DNA of 64,000 nt from Hyphomicrobiales bacterium (GCA_021775875.1 JAJFHA010000020.1:213544-277543), one strand, 5' to 3'; counted from the first letter of the stretch, positions 17,095 through 27,478 are shown. Notes: generated from the letters alone by a model not told the origin. Translations and numbers: made by a program.

Positions 17095-17466
17095 ATGACC
17101 ACAACCGACAAGCCCTGGCCAACGGAAATCCGTCTGGCCAAAGACAAGGCGCATCTGCACATAACTTTTTCAGATGGTCAGCAACATGAATATCGCGCCG
17201 AATATCTGCGCGTCGTCAGCCCCAGCGCCGAAGTGCAGGGGCACAGTCCGTCCCAGCGCCAAACAATCGGGGGAAAACGCAACATCGAAATCATGAAGGT
17301 TGAGCAGGTCGGCAATTATGCAATCCGGCTCACATTCACCGATCTGCATGATTCGGGGATCTATTCCTGGGATTATTTGCAGGAAATCGCCCGAGATTAT
17401 GAAAATTTATGGGGCCGCTATTTGCAGGAAATCGAAGAACAGGAATTAAGCCGGGACCCTCATTAG
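17095..17466 (+). CDS. DUF971 / gamma-butyrobetaine hydroxylase-like N-terminal domain protein
   Basis: A 123-residue cytoplasmic protein from ATG 17095, preceded by AAGGA at 17082. The pattern WPTEIRLAKDKAHLHITFSDG, LRVVSPSAEVQGH and GIYSWDYLQEI is the stand-alone DUF971 domain. In longer proteins the domain precedes 2-oxoglutarate dioxygenases, while short bacterial versions are linked to iron-sulfur cluster carrier genes. Here it is divergent from tupB. Role in this cell unknown; an iron-sulfur related function would fit the metalloenzyme-rich neighbourhood. Confidence 0.85.
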   Translation: MTTTDKPWPTEIRLAKDKAHLHITFSDGQQHEYRAEYLRVVSPSAEVQGHSPSQRQTIGGKRNIEIMKVEQVGNYAIRLTFTDLHDSGIYSWDYLQEIARDYENLWGRYLQEIEEQELSRDPH

Positions 17467-17482
17467 GCCCGGGCAAAAGAAA

Positions 17483-17857
17483 TCATTCCTTCAGCAGCGA
17501 ACGTGCATAAGCTACCAGATTTTCAACGTCTGCCAAAGTTAAATTGATGATCGCGGCGTTTGAGGGCAGCGAAGACAGGGGTTCAATGCCTTCAATTCGA
17601 ACGTGAACCGGGTGCGGTCGGCGCGCATAAAATGTCTCGAAGCGTTCCTCCCAATTTGAAATATAATTGACCAGGCCCATAAAGGACGGCGTTGAAGAAA
17701 TACCGGTAAATCGCCGCGCCTCGGAGACAACATGACACCGGGCACAGGCTTCATTGGCTATACTTTCGCCAAGTGCAGCATCCCCGTCCGCATAAGCCGT
17801 GCCTAAGCCGGATGCCAAAAATACCGCTAATGAAAGCAAGTTTCGTTTCCAGAACAA
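17483..17857 (-). CDS. Small periplasmic cytochrome c-like protein
   Basis: A 124-residue protein initiated at TTG 17857. This start is chosen because GGAGG lies five bases upstream and it puts a proper signal peptide (FWKRNLLSLAVFLASGLGTAYA) at the N-terminus; an ATG further upstream would add about 30 polar residues before the signal. One haem motif CARCH occurs at about residues 39-43. A classical axial Met loop is not obvious. The C-terminal helix LADVENLVAYARSLL is typical of class I cytochromes c. A plausible electron carrier for formate oxidation; partner unknown. Confidence 0.8.
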   Translation of the reverse strand: MFWKRNLLSLAVFLASGLGTAYADGDAALGESIANEACARCHVVSEARRFTGISSTPSFMGLVNYISNWEERFETFYARRPHPVHVRIEGIEPLSSLPSNAAIINLTLADVENLVAYARSLLKE

Positions 17858-18103
17858 ATCAGCCTCCGGCCTTGCCGCCAGAATGAAAAGGGTAGGAACA
17901 TCCTTCCCTATATCGGCGGAACTATCACCTGGAACCAGTCTAGCGCGAAACAAACCACAGGCAATGAAATTAATTTCATATATATATAATTGACATTGCG
18001 ACTATTTAAAAATAGCCTTTTCAAAACCCTGAAAATGGCGGCTTGGGGAAAAGCTTAGTTGTTAACGGGCACTTTTGGATACGGGCTGGAGCTTATTGGT
18101 CTC

Positions 18104-20410
18104 ATGAAAAAGAACGGTTTGAAGATTGCCTGTATTGGCGGGGGCCCGGCCGGGTTGTATTTTTCTTTGTTGATGAAAAAACAGAACCCGGATCATGATA
18201 TCACCGTTTATGAGCGCAATCGGGCTGGCGACACTTTTGGCTGGGGCGTTGTGTTCTCCGATGCCACGTTGCAGAATTTTGCAGCAGCAGACCCTGAATC
18301 CAAGAAAGAAATTATTGAATCGCTCGCCCATTGGGACGATATCGACGTTTATTTCAAAGATCGCCTGATTACCTCGGGCGGACATGGATTTTGCGGTATC
18401 GAGCGCAAGCATCTGTTGCAGATTTTGCAAAAAAGATGCCTGGAGCTTGGCGTCAATCTGGAATTCGAGCACGAAGTTGAAAGCTACAAGGATTTCCCTG
18501 ACGCTGATCTGATTATTGCCTGCGATGGCATTTTCTCAAAAACGCGTGCTGAGTTAGCGGAACATTTCAAACCCGAAATCGAAGTTCGCGCTAACCGCTT
18601 TACCTGGCTCGGAACCAAGAAGTTATTGGATGCCTTTACCTTCATATTTGTCGAGACCGAGTGGGGTTGGTTCCAGGCCCACGCCTATCGTTTCAACGAC
18701 GATATGTCGACATTCATCGTCGAGACCCGGGAGGAAACATGGCGTGCTGCTGGCATCGAAGATATGAGCCAGGAAGATGGTGTCGCATTTTGTGAAAAGC
18801 TGTTCGAACCCTGGCTTGATGGCAACCCGCTGATCACCAACGCTACCCATTTGCGCGGGTCAGCTGCCTGGATCAATTTCAACCGGGTGCATAATCCGAT
18901 CTGGAACCACGAAAATGTGGTGCTCATGGGCGACGCCGCCCATACCGCGCATTTTTCCATCGGTTCCGGCACCAAGCTGGCGATGGAAGACGCGATTTCA
19001 CTGGCCCGACATTTTGCCGAAATGCCTGACGCGGAAATTCCCGAATTACTGAAATCTTATCAGGATGAGCGTGAGGTCGAAGTCTTCCGCATCCAGTCAG
19101 CTGCGCGCAATTCCACCGAATGGTTCGAGAATATCGACCTCTATGCAGGCTTCGAGCCGGAACAATTCACTTATAGTCTGTTGACCCGCTCCCAGCGTGT
19201 CAGCCACGAAAATCTCCGCGAGCGCGATGCCAAATATCTGGAAAGTGCTGAGCGCTGGTTCTACAAAAATGCCGGCGGTGTATCGGATAAACCGGTGCCG
19301 ATGATGTTCGCGCCCTACAAATTGCGCAACATGGAGCTGGCCAACCGGGTGGTTGTTTCCCCCATGGCCATGTATTCCGCCGAAAACGGGATCGCTGGAG
19401 CGTTTCACCAAACCCATCTTGGCAATTTGGCCAATGGCGGTGCCGGACTGATTTTCACCGAAATGACGGCGCCATCCCCGGACGCCCGGATAACGCCGAA
19501 ATGCGCTGGTATCTGGAACGACGAACAGCAAGCCGCCTGGGCGGGGATCAATCGCTACATCCATGAAAATACACGCGCGAAAACCTGTATGCAATTGGGC
19601 CATTCGGGCCGCAAGGGGTCTACCCGCATCGGTTGGGAAGGCATGGACCAGCAATTGGAGAGCGGCAACTGGCCACTGATCGCGGCGTCGGATATTCCCT
19701 GGAGCCCTGATAGCCAGACACCCCGCGCCATGACCCGCGAAGATATGGATCGGGTCATCGGTGAATTCTCAGATTCTGTGAAACGCGCCGACAAAGCAGG
19801 CTTTGACATGATCGAACTGCATGCCGCCCATGGCTATCTGATCGCCGGTTTCATTTCCCCCCTGACCAACAAGCGCGAAGACGAATATGGCGGATCGCTG
19901 GAAAACCGCCTTCGGTTCCCGCTCGAATTGTTCGATGCCATGCGGGCGACATGGCCTGAGGAAAAACCAATATCGGTGCGGATATCTGCGACCGACTGGC
20001 ACCCCAACGGCCTGACCCGCGATGATGCCGTCGAGGTGGCCCGCGCATTCTCCAAGCATGGCGCGGACCTGCTGGACGTGTCGGCCGGTCAAACATCGAC
20101 CGAAGCGCAGCCTGTATACGGGCGCATGTTCCAGACCCCCTATTCTGACCTGATCAGAAACAAGCTCGGGGTCGCCACCATGGCGGTCGGCAATATCTAT
20201 GAGACCGATCACGTTAATTCGATATTGGGTGCCGGTCGTGCTGATCTCGTGGCGCTGGGGCGTCCGCATCTGGCGGACCCGTTCTGGACCGTCCATGCTG
20301 CTGCCCAGCTTGGTGTTGACTCTGATTTATGGCCAAACCCATACTTGAATGGCCGCGACCAATATATCCGCAACCTGGAAATTGCAGCGCAAATGGTGAA
20401 CCAGATCTGA
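18104..20410 (+). CDS. Bifunctional 2-aminobenzoyl-CoA monooxygenase/reductase (salicylyl-CoA 5-hydroxylase/oxidoreductase family)
   Basis: A 768-residue fusion of two flavoenzymes. Residues 1 to about 385 are a group A FAD monooxygenase ([12 protein letters not shown] near the N-terminus; [16 protein letters not shown] around 290). From about 400 onward is an old-yellow-enzyme type NADH:flavin oxidoreductase ([39 protein letters not shown]). This layout is that of 2-aminobenzoyl-CoA monooxygenase/reductase, which hydroxylates and then reduces the aromatic ring. ATG 18104 is used because the flavin-binding strand follows directly. It is the first gene of the operon. Databases often name it salicylyl-CoA 5-hydroxylase. 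Confidence 0.88.
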   Translation: MKKNGLKIACIGGGPAGLYFSLLMKKQNPDHDITVYERNRAGDTFGWGVVFSDATLQNFAAADPESKKEIIESLAHWDDIDVYFKDRLITSGGHGFCGIERKHLLQILQKRCLELGVNLEFEHEVESYKDFPDADLIIACDGIFSKTRAELAEHFKPEIEVRANRFTWLGTKKLLDAFTFIFVETEWGWFQAHAYRFNDDMSTFIVETREETWRAAGIEDMSQEDGVAFCEKLFEPWLDGNPLITNATHLRGSAAWINFNRVHNPIWNHENVVLMGDAAHTAHFSIGSGTKLAMEDAISLARHFAEMPDAEIPELLKSYQDEREVEVFRIQSAARNSTEWFENIDLYAGFEPEQFTYSLLTRSQRVSHENLRERDAKYLESAERWFYKNAGGVSDKPVPMMFAPYKLRNMELANRVVVSPMAMYSAENGIAGAFHQTHLGNLANGGAGLIFTEMTAPSPDARITPKCAGIWNDEQQAAWAGINRYIHENTRAKTCMQLGHSGRKGSTRIGWEGMDQQLESGNWPLIAASDIPWSPDSQTPRAMTREDMDRVIGEFSDSVKRADKAGFDMIELHAAHGYLIAGFISPLTNKREDEYGGSLENRLRFPLELFDAMRATWPEEKPISVRISATDWHPNGLTRDDAVEVARAFSKHGADLLDVSAGQTSTEAQPVYGRMFQTPYSDLIRNKLGVATMAVGNIYETDHVNSILGAGRADLVALGRPHLADPFWTVHAAAQLGVDSDLWPNPYLNGRDQYIRNLEIAAQMVNQI

Positions 20411-21198
20411 TGTCGGGCGCAGGTCCATTTTCTGAATTTCTGAAAGGCCACCACGCGCTGGTGACCGGCGGCGGTACCGGCATCGGCAAAGCCCTGGCCT
20501 TAGCGCTTGATGAAGCCGGAGCGAATGTCTCGATCCTTGGCAGACGCGAACAACCGCTTGTTGAAACCTCCGGGCAAATCAAAAATGATGGCGGATTTGC
20601 CATTGCCGACGTTACCAGCGAAGCCGAGATTAAAAGAGCTATCGCAGCCCGGACCGCGGCAGCGGGGCCAGTGTCGATCCTGATCAACAATGCCGGTGCC
20701 GCCGACACCGCACCGTTTGCGAAAACCAGCAACGAGATGTGGGACAGGATGATCGCCGTCAACATGACGGCGGCATTCATGGTCACCAGAGAGATTGTGC
20801 CGCAAATGGCCAAAAATGAATTTGGCCGCATCATCAATATTGCCAGCACCGCGAGCTTGAAGGGCTATGCGTATGTGTCTGCTTATGTAGCGGCAAAACA
20901 CGGTCTGTTGGGTATGACCCGGGCATTGGCGCTGGAGCTTGCCGCCAGTAAAATTACGGTCAACGCACTTTGTCCGGGCTTTACTGATACCGGACTGGTG
21001 GAACGGTCGATAGAGAATATTGTTGAAAAAACCGGCATGGATGCGGCGCAAGCACGCGGACAATTGACCGCCACCAATCCGCAGGGGAGGCTGGTAACGC
21101 CGCAAGAAGTAGCAAACGCCGCAATCTGGCTTTGCAGCGAAGGGGCGGCAAGTGTTACCGGTCAGGCAATCACACTGGCAGGCGGGGAGATAATGTAA
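20410..21198 (+). CDS. SDR family dehydrogenase of the aromatic-CoA pathway
   Basis: A 262-residue short-chain dehydrogenase with TGGGTGIGKALA for cofactor binding, NNAGAAD, catalytic Ser in IASTASLKG and YxxxK in YVAAKHG. Start and stop overlap both neighbours (TGATG and TAATG), so expression is tightly coupled. It probably acts as the 3-hydroxyacyl-CoA dehydrogenase of a beta-oxidation-like sequence after ring reduction; that step is inferred from the operon. Confidence 0.88.
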   Translation: MSGAGPFSEFLKGHHALVTGGGTGIGKALALALDEAGANVSILGRREQPLVETSGQIKNDGGFAIADVTSEAEIKRAIAARTAAAGPVSILINNAGAADTAPFAKTSNEMWDRMIAVNMTAAFMVTREIVPQMAKNEFGRIINIASTASLKGYAYVSAYVAAKHGLLGMTRALALELAASKITVNALCPGFTDTGLVERSIENIVEKTGMDAAQARGQLTATNPQGRLVTPQEVANAAIWLCSEGAASVTGQAITLAGGEIM

Positions 21199-21677
21199 TG
21201 GCTGAAACCAACCGGGACATTTTGCGGCTTTGGCTGAGATTGCTCTCCAGTACAAATTTTATCGAATACGAATTGCAGCAGCGTTTGCGCGAAAAATTCG
21301 GCATTTCGCTGGCCCGGTTTGATTTTCTCGCCCAGCTTTACCGCGCTGGTGATGATGATTTGACCATGACCGATCTCAGCCAGCGATTGATGGTGACGGG
21401 CGGCAATATTACAGGCCTGACGGACCGTCTCACCAAGGAAGGTTATGTGCAGCGGCGACCCGATGCCGATGATCGCCGTGTCCAGCGCATCCGCCTGACA
21501 GATCAGGGCCGCGCTTTCTTTGAAGAAGTCGCTGAAATTCACGGCCAATGGGTCAGCGAGATTTTTGCCCATGTGGAGACGGCCGGGACGGAAGGTTTGA
21601 TGGGCATGCTGGGGCAGATCAAGTCATCAGCGGAACACGCCGCTAAAGAGCGAACCGCTAAAAAGGAGACGTCATGA
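21198..21677 (+). CDS. MarR family transcriptional regulator
   Basis: A 159-residue winged-helix regulator with a MarR core: [47 protein letters not shown] (recognition helix and wing at about residues 55-100). It is embedded between the SDR and the hydratase with overlaps on both sides. MarR regulators inside aromatic-acid operons usually respond to the CoA thioester or the free acid and repress the operon. Its operator is expected near 18000-18100, but I could not define one. Confidence 0.9.
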   Translation: MAETNRDILRLWLRLLSSTNFIEYELQQRLREKFGISLARFDFLAQLYRAGDDDLTMTDLSQRLMVTGGNITGLTDRLTKEGYVQRRPDADDRRVQRIRLTDQGRAFFEEVAEIHGQWVSEIFAHVETAGTEGLMGMLGQIKSSAEHAAKERTAKKETS

Positions 21678-22489
21678 AGACCGGATTGAGCAATTACAAG
21701 GCTGAACATTTTTTATGGGAGGTCGACGGCAAAGTGGCGACCCTGACCCTGGACCGTCCTGAGCGCAAAAACCCGCTGACATTTGAATCCTACGCTGAAT
21801 TGCGGGATCTGTTTGATGCCCTTCGCTACGAAGAAGATATCAAGTCGATTGTGCTGACAGGGTCAGGTGGCAATTTCTGCGCCGGTGGCGATGTGTTCGA
21901 AATCATCGAGCCTCTCACCAAAATGACTATGCCGGAAATGTTGAAATTTACACGGATGACCGGTGCGGTGGTACAAGGTATGCGAGCCTGTCCGCAGCCA
22001 ATTGTCGCCGCCATTGATGGCATTTGCGTCGGTGCCGGGGCTTGTCTCGCCATGGGGTCCGATCTGCGTTTCGGTACTGTGCGCTCAAAAGTCGCCTTCC
22101 TGTTTGTCCGCGTTGGCCTTGCCGGGTGCGACATGGGAGCCTGCAACATGCTGCCTCGTATTATCGGCCATGGGCGCACGTCCGAACTGCTTTACACCGG
22201 GCGCGCCATGCCCGGAGAGGAAGCCGAAAGATGGGGCTTCTACAATCGTTTGTGCGAGTCGGAATCCTTACTCGAAGACGCGACCAAGATGGCAAAACGC
22301 ATTGCTGATGGCCCGACCTTTGCCCACGGTGTCACTAAACGGATGCTCCATACCGAATGGGATATGGGGATCGATGAAGCCATCGAAGAAGAAGCCCGCG
22401 CGCAAGCGATTTGCATGCAGACAAATGATTTCAGACGCGCTTTTGAAGCGTTTGCAGAAAAACGCGAACCTGTATTTGAGGGTGACTAG
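21674..22489 (+). CDS. Enoyl-CoA hydratase/isomerase family protein
   Basis: A 271-residue crotonase-fold protein. The oxyanion-hole segments are [13 protein letters not shown] near residue 63 and the [13 protein letters not shown] region near 118. It overlaps the MarR stop by four bases. It should hydrate or hydrolyse a CoA intermediate after ring dearomatisation. The exact reaction cannot be read from the sequence. Confidence 0.88.
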   Translation: MKTGLSNYKAEHFLWEVDGKVATLTLDRPERKNPLTFESYAELRDLFDALRYEEDIKSIVLTGSGGNFCAGGDVFEIIEPLTKMTMPEMLKFTRMTGAVVQGMRACPQPIVAAIDGICVGAGACLAMGSDLRFGTVRSKVAFLFVRVGLAGCDMGACNMLPRIIGHGRTSELLYTGRAMPGEEAERWGFYNRLCESESLLEDATKMAKRIADGPTFAHGVTKRMLHTEWDMGIDEAIEEEARAQAICMQTNDFRRAFEAFAEKREPVFEGD

Positions 22490-22492
22490 GCG

Positions 22493-23683
22493 ATGCCTGA
22501 CCGTACATTTCTGGATTGGCCTTTCTTTGAGGCAAGCCACCGCGAACTGGCCGTTGAGACCGACCGCTGGGCGCATGAAAATATCGACCGGATTTTAGGG
22601 TCGACCAGCGATCTGGACGAGCGCTGCCGCAAATTGGTTGCGGCGATGGGGGACGCTGGCATTTGTGCATACGCAGTCATCGCTCCGCACGGAGGCGTGA
22701 ACGAAACCCTTGATGTGCGCTCCCTCTGCATCATCCGCGAAACCCTTGCCCGTCATGACGGTCTGGCGGATTTCGCTTTCGCCATGCAGGGGCTTGGGAC
22801 CGGCCCTATCAGTCTGTTTGGATCTCCTGAAACCAAAGAGAGGTTCTTGCGCCCCGTCGCTGCGGGTAAATCTCTTGCGGCCTTTGCCTTGACCGAACCG
22901 GTTGCCGGATCAGACGCAGCCGCAATTTCCCTGTCCGCTGAGCCGGACGGTGATCATTATATTTTGAACGGCGAGAAAACCTGGATTTCCAACGGCGGTA
23001 TCGCCGGGCATTACGTGGTGTTTGCCCGTACCGGCGAAGCGCCGGGGGCCAAGGGCTTGTCGGCTTTCGCGGTTCCCGCCGATACGCCGGGTCTTGAAAT
23101 TGTTGAGCGGATTGATGTGATTGCGCCCCATCCGCTGGCGAGATTAAGCCTGAAGGATTGCCGGGTGCCGTCAGCCGATATGCTGGGAAAACCCGGCGAT
23201 GGTTTCAAAGTCGCTATGGCGACGCTGGATATTTTCAGATCAACCGTTGGCGCAGCGGCTCTCGGATTGGCACGCCGTGCGCATGATGAAGCGCTTGACC
23301 ATACCGCCAAACGGATGATCGGTGATGACCGCCTCGCTGATTTGCAAATGCCGCAAGCCATGATTGCCGATATGGCCACCGCGATAGACGCGTCCGCGTT
23401 GCTGATTTACCGCGCCGCATGGACTAAGGATCAAGGTGCGCCACGGATCAGCCGGGAAGCCTCGATGGCGAAAATGTACGCCACCGAAGAAGCTCAAAAA
23501 ATTATCGACATGGCGGTCCAGCTTCATGGCGGCGAGGGGGTACGATCCGGTGCCAAGGTTGAAGAATTGTACCGCGATATCCGCGCCCTTCGAATTTACG
23601 AGGGCGCTACCGAAGTTCAGAAAATTGTGATTGCCCGTTTGGCTGACGCAGCGCGCCAGGCCGAGCAATCCGGGGGCAAGTGA
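22493..23683 (+). CDS. Acyl-CoA dehydrogenase
   Basis: A 396-residue FAD enzyme with standard acyl-CoA dehydrogenase motifs: [15 protein letters not shown] and [16 protein letters not shown] in the middle domain, and a C-terminal region with VQLHGGEGV and [16 protein letters not shown]. It starts three bases after the hydratase and its stop overlaps the CoA ligase start (TGATG). It probably oxidises an alicyclic acyl-CoA intermediate of the aromatic pathway. Confidence 0.9.
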   Translation: MPDRTFLDWPFFEASHRELAVETDRWAHENIDRILGSTSDLDERCRKLVAAMGDAGICAYAVIAPHGGVNETLDVRSLCIIRETLARHDGLADFAFAMQGLGTGPISLFGSPETKERFLRPVAAGKSLAAFALTEPVAGSDAAAISLSAEPDGDHYILNGEKTWISNGGIAGHYVVFARTGEAPGAKGLSAFAVPADTPGLEIVERIDVIAPHPLARLSLKDCRVPSADMLGKPGDGFKVAMATLDIFRSTVGAAALGLARRAHDEALDHTAKRMIGDDRLADLQMPQAMIADMATAIDASALLIYRAAWTKDQGAPRISREASMAKMYATEEAQKIIDMAVQLHGGEGVRSGAKVEELYRDIRALRIYEGATEVQKIVIARLADAARQAEQSGGK

Positions 23684-25281
23684 TGATAGATACCTTCGCG
23701 GTCGATAATCTGCCGCCAAAAGAGCTTTGGCCGGATATAGATCTCAGTCACGCCGCTTACAATTACCCAGAAATGCTGAACTGCACGACGCGGTTTCTCG
23801 ATTTCTGGATCGACAAGGGACATGGCGACGCGGTTGCGTTTTATTCGCCGTTCGGCGACTGGACCTTTGGTGATCTTGCCAAAAAGGTGAACCAGATTGC
23901 CCATGTGCTGGTCGACGATATGGGGCTGGTTCCGGGTAACCGCGTGCTGCTTCGTTCTGCCAATAACCCGATGATGGTGGCGGTCTATATGGCCGTCATC
24001 CGCGCCGGGGGGATCGCGGTCGGCACGATGCCGCTGCTACGCGCCAATGAATTGCAGGTCATTGTTGAGAAAGCCGAAATCACCCACGCTCTTTGTGATG
24101 TGCGCCTGAAAGACGCTTTGGCCGACGCGGCTGCAAAAGCTCCGGTCTTGCGTGAAATTCGTTATTTTGATGCGTCATCCAGTAACGAGCTGGAAACGGC
24201 GATGGCATCAAAACCAACAACTTTTAAGCCTTACCCCAGCCGTGCTGATGATGTCTGCCTGATTGCGTTTACGTCGGGCACCACAGGCAATCCAAAAGGG
24301 ACCATGCATTTCCAGCGTGACCTGCTGATCATCTGCGATGGGTTTTCCAATCTGGTTTTGAAACCGGTACGGGATGACATTTTTTGCGGTTCACCCCCAT
24401 TGGCTTTCACCTTCGGACTGGGTGGACTGGCGCTGTTCTCGCTTCATGTGGGGGCCGCAACACTTTTGATGGAAACCGCGACACCTCAAGAACAATTGGC
24501 GGCAATCGGCAAATACCGAGCGACGATTATCTTTACTGCTCCTACCGCTTACCGGGTCATGATCCCGCTAGTTCCGACACATGATATTTCAAGCCTGAGA
24601 AAAGGGGTGTCGGCAGGCGAACATTTGCCCAAAGCCACTTATGAAGCCTTTCTGGGGGCTACCGGCCTCAAGCTGATCGACGGCCTCGGTTCCACTGAAA
24701 TGCTGCACGTCTTTATCTCGTCTGCTGACGATGATGTGCGGGCCGGTGCAACCGGCATCGTGGTGCCGGGATATCAGGGCAAGATCGTAGATCAGGACGG
24801 CAATGATATGCCCCACGGAACCGTTGGCCTTCTTGCAGTGAAAGGCCCGACCGGGTGCCGGTATCTGGCCGATGACCGCCAAACCGTCTATGTGCAAAAT
24901 GGCTGGAACCTCACCGGCGACGCCTACAAGATGGATGAAGACGGCTATTTCTGGTTCCAGGCCCGTGATGACGACATGATTATTTCGGCAGGCTACAATA
25001 TTGCAGGACCGGAAGTTGAGAACGCCATGCTCGAGCATGAAGCCGTGAGCGAATGCGCGATTGTGGCAAAGCCCGACGATATGCGTGGTTCAATAGTCCA
25101 GGCCTTTGTGGTGCTGGCCCCTGGCGTCGAAGCGTCAGACGATCTGGTCAAAATATTGCAGGATCACGTCAAAGCAGTTATTGCGCCTTATAAATATCCC
25201 CGAGAGATAAATTTTCTGGAGAGCCTGCCAAAAACCCCGACAGGCAAATTACAACGTTTTAAATTGCGCAGTGCTGGCTGA
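23683..25281 (+). CDS. Benzoate/2-aminobenzoate-CoA ligase family protein
   Basis: A 532-residue AMP-forming ligase. The P-loop is IAFTSGTTGNPKGTMH (about residues 196-211), the A5 region IDGLGSTEMLHVF, the A7/A8 region NLTGDAYKMDEDGYFWFQARDDD and the A10 lysine in PKTPTGKLQRFKL. The sequence is closest in style to benzoate and aminobenzoate CoA ligases. It would make the aryl-CoA substrate of the monooxygenase/reductase. ATG 23683 is preferred over the adjacent GTG 23680; it overlaps the upstream stop. Confidence 0.87.
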   Translation: MIDTFAVDNLPPKELWPDIDLSHAAYNYPEMLNCTTRFLDFWIDKGHGDAVAFYSPFGDWTFGDLAKKVNQIAHVLVDDMGLVPGNRVLLRSANNPMMVAVYMAVIRAGGIAVGTMPLLRANELQVIVEKAEITHALCDVRLKDALADAAAKAPVLREIRYFDASSSNELETAMASKPTTFKPYPSRADDVCLIAFTSGTTGNPKGTMHFQRDLLIICDGFSNLVLKPVRDDIFCGSPPLAFTFGLGGLALFSLHVGAATLLMETATPQEQLAAIGKYRATIIFTAPTAYRVMIPLVPTHDISSLRKGVSAGEHLPKATYEAFLGATGLKLIDGLGSTEMLHVFISSADDDVRAGATGIVVPGYQGKIVDQDGNDMPHGTVGLLAVKGPTGCRYLADDRQTVYVQNGWNLTGDAYKMDEDGYFWFQARDDDMIISAGYNIAGPEVENAMLEHEAVSECAIVAKPDDMRGSIVQAFVVLAPGVEASDDLVKILQDHVKAVIAPYKYPREINFLESLPKTPTGKLQRFKLRSAG

Positions 25282-25304
25282 TCCCGGCAAGAGCAGGAGA
25301 CATT

Positions 25305-25703
25305 ATGGTTCATCAATCAATTTTGCCGGAAGGTTGGGCGCGTCCAAAAGGCTATTCCCAAGCCATCGTTGCCAAAGGTCGCACGGTTTATATCGCTGGC
25401 CAGGTCGGCTGGAACGAACACGAGGTTTTTGAAAGTGATGATTTTGCCACCCAGGCGGGTCAGGCATTCAGAAACATCATCACTATTCTAGACGCCGCCG
25501 GCGGCAAGCCCGAACATGTGGTGCGACTGACCTGGTATGTAACCAACAAGCAGGAATACCTGTCAGCGCTTGAAGGGGTAGGGGCTGCTTACCGGGCGTC
25601 TTTCGGGAAGAATTATCCGGTCATGGCTGTGGTCGAGGTGACGGCCCTGATGGAAGACCGCGCCAAGATTGAAGTAGAAGCGACGGCCGTTATTCCAGAC
25701 TGA
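25305..25703 (+). CDS. RidA family deaminase
   Basis: A 132-residue YjgF/YER057c/UK114 protein with GQVGWNEH, ILDAAGGKPEHVVRLTWYV and a C-terminal KIEVEATAVI strand. AGGAGA precedes the ATG. RidA proteins hydrolyse enamines and imines; the dearomatised product of 2-aminobenzoyl-CoA carries an enamine, so this protein may release ammonia from a pathway intermediate. It is the last gene before the terminator, which supports co-transcription. The conserved Arg of true RidA is not clearly present at the usual place, so the subtype is uncertain. Confidence 0.85.
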   Translation: MVHQSILPEGWARPKGYSQAIVAKGRTVYIAGQVGWNEHEVFESDDFATQAGQAFRNIITILDAAGGKPEHVVRLTWYVTNKQEYLSALEGVGAAYRASFGKNYPVMAVVEVTALMEDRAKIEVEATAVIPD

Positions 25704-25720
25704 ACTCATTTTTGGCTCAT

Positions 25721-25757
25721 AAAAAAACCCGCTGCCGGAAGACAGCGGGTTCTTGTT
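25721..25757. terminator. Bidirectional rho-independent terminator
   Basis: A 9-base-pair stem AACCCGCTG / CAGCGGGTT (25726-25734 and 25743-25751) with an 8-base loop is flanked by a run of seven A on the left and a T-rich stretch on the right. It sits between the convergent RidA and L,D-transpeptidase genes and can end transcription from both sides. Confidence 0.9.
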
Positions 25758-25775
25758 TGCAAAAGGTCGGTTGGT

Positions 25776-26372
25776 CTAGCGCTGTACGACAACCCGTGTA
25801 CCTACAGGGACACGTTCGTACAGGTCTTCAACATCCTTATTCATCATGCGGATGCAACCGGAAGAAACGGCTGTCCCGATGGTCTGAGCTTCGATTGTGC
25901 CATGAATACGATACATGCTCGAACCGAGATAAAGGGCACGCGCGCCGAGAGGATTGTTGATTCCGCCCGGAACAAAAGCTGGCAAATAGGGTTGGCGACG
26001 CCGCATCGCGGGCGGAGGCGTCCAGCCCGGCCATTCGGCTTTGCGGGAAATGCGCATGTTGCCACCCCACTGAAAGCCAGGACGACCAACGCCGACGGAA
26101 TAGGAAATGGCCCGGCCATTGTCCTGCACCAGATACAATTTGCGCTCTTCGGTGGAGACAACAATCGTGCCGGGTGCGTAATTGGTCTCGTACCGAACGG
26201 TCCTGCGGGTGGTGTTGCCGCCCCAGAACCCACCGCCACCGCCGCGGGCAATGGTTACGTCAACTCCTTCGCCGATACCGGCGGTTTGGAAAGATTCGGC
26301 GTTTGACTGATCGGTCATGGCAAACGCCATAAAGATCGCTAGCAATCCCGAAAAAAGAACATTTAAGCGCAT
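25776..26372 (-). CDS. L,D-transpeptidase (YkuD family)
   Basis: A 198-residue exported enzyme. The start is ATG 26372, with GGAG six bases upstream; longer readings add residues before the signal peptide (MRLNVLFSGLLAIFMAFAMT). The YkuD catalytic block HGTIEAQTIG...SSGCIRMMNKD is intact, with catalytic Cys in SGCIRM near residue 175. It also has the Gly-rich GRPGFQWGG loop common in alphaproteobacterial ErfK-type proteins. It acts on peptidoglycan in the periplasm, making 3-3 crosslinks or attaching proteins. Confidence 0.92.
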   Translation of the reverse strand: MRLNVLFSGLLAIFMAFAMTDQSNAESFQTAGIGEGVDVTIARGGGGGFWGGNTTRRTVRYETNYAPGTIVVSTEERKLYLVQDNGRAISYSVGVGRPGFQWGGNMRISRKAEWPGWTPPPAMRRRQPYLPAFVPGGINNPLGARALYLGSSMYRIHGTIEAQTIGTAVSSGCIRMMNKDVEDLYERVPVGTRVVVQR

Positions 26373-26699
26373 ATCAAGCTCCATAGCAGCCAAGATGAAT
26401 ATATTAGACCTATACAAAAGCCTGAATCGCCTCAAAATTGCAAGGGTTGCTGCAGCGTAATGACTATTCTTGTTGGGTGTCGAGTCAAATCAGCAACAAG
26501 AGATTTTCGTGCGGGTGTGGAACAAAACGGGCGATGGTGGGGTATACTTCACATAAATTTGAGCTTGGTTGGTAAGGATTTGCGCTTCTGCAAACCTATT
26601 TAATATGCTTTGGTTGCGGAATTCCGTTGCGGGCAAAATATGGAATTTAGAATTTCGGCAATTGCGCCGAATCAATTTGACCGTAGCACCGAGTGAGAA
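26373..26699. other. AT-rich intergenic region between the L,D-transpeptidase and DUF6969 genes
   Basis: This 327-base gap separates two divergent genes and should carry both promoters. It becomes strongly AT-rich from about 26530. One inverted repeat is visible: CTTGTTG (26469-26475) and CAACAAG (26494-26500) with an 18-base loop. I see no coding potential on either strand and no RNA gene. Confidence 0.6.
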
Positions 26700-27416
26700 A
26701 TGAAATTCAAAACAGACTTTAAAAATTTAGAGCCAGCCGAGCTTGAAAAAATGCAGGCGGCAGGAAACAGAATTGAAGAATGTTACCGGCTGCTCCGCAA
26801 AGCCAGCGCGAATGTAGTGGGGCAATGCCTGGCCAACCAGGCCAAATTCATCGAATTTGATCATTATCCCAAAGGCGATATTTTCGACAAGGAAACCAAG
26901 AGCCAATATTATTATCATGCCCACCGTCCGGAATCTGGTGAGCACGGCCATTTCCATACCTTCGTGCGGTCCGGCGCAATCCCCGACGATATCAAAACGG
27001 TCCCCTATGAGGGCGAGGTTGAAGTGCCGTCCGGCGACGATGCCATTTGTCACCTGATCGCGGTATCCATGAACGGTCCGGGCTACCCGATCGGGTTATT
27101 CTCGACCAACCGGTGGGTCACCGGAGAAACGTTCTATTCCGCCGAAGACACGATCCGGTTGCTCGATACATTCCTGATCGATCACACTTACCCATGTCTT
27201 GCAGCTAATCGCTGGATTTCAGCCATGCTGTGCTTGTTCAGGCCGCAGATTGTCGCGCTTATTTGGGAGCGAGATCGAACAATCGAGAGCCGGCGCACCA
27301 AACATCCTGATAAAGATGTTTATGAAGACCGGGATCTGGAACTCACTTCTATATTGAAAATCGACGTGGACAAACAACGTCTTGCCGTGGATAAGGCGAT
27401 TGAAAGCCAGTCCTGA
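26700..27416 (+). CDS. DUF6969-like protein of unknown function
   Basis: A 238-residue protein without signal peptide or membrane helix. The central His-rich segment YYYHAHRPESGEHGHFHTFV (about residues 77-96) and FSTNRWVTGETFYSAED match the DUF6969 pattern as I remember it. The clustered His could bind a metal. The C-terminal third is helical and charged. It is the first gene of the cysteine-repeat cluster, although a 148-base gap separates it from the next gene, so co-transcription is uncertain. Confidence 0.65.
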   Translation: MKFKTDFKNLEPAELEKMQAAGNRIEECYRLLRKASANVVGQCLANQAKFIEFDHYPKGDIFDKETKSQYYYHAHRPESGEHGHFHTFVRSGAIPDDIKTVPYEGEVEVPSGDDAICHLIAVSMNGPGYPIGLFSTNRWVTGETFYSAEDTIRLLDTFLIDHTYPCLAANRWISAMLCLFRPQIVALIWERDRTIESRRTKHPDKDVYEDRDLELTSILKIDVDKQRLAVDKAIESQS

Positions 27417-27459
27417 ATTTCTGCAAATTCTGGTTATTTTTTCCCAATGACAGAAAGTT

Positions 27460-27478
27460 GATGCGACTTGTACGCATC
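27460..27478. repeat. Inverted repeat upstream of the cupredoxin-like gene
   Basis: GATGCG-ACTTGTA-CGCATC, six-base arms around a seven-base centre, lies 87 bases before the gene at 27565. It could be an operator half-site pair or a short hairpin; no T-run follows, so it is not a normal terminator. Confidence 0.3.

Noticed and set aside
1-17466. Formate dehydrogenase catalytic subunits inside the window
   Set aside because: Only accessory proteins and the tail of a probable gamma subunit are visible; the catalytic genes must lie to the left.
18104-20410. Salicylyl-CoA 5-hydroxylase as the literal function
   Set aside because: The fused reductase half and the RidA-containing operon fit 2-aminobenzoyl-CoA monooxygenase/reductase better; the salicylyl name is a database label.
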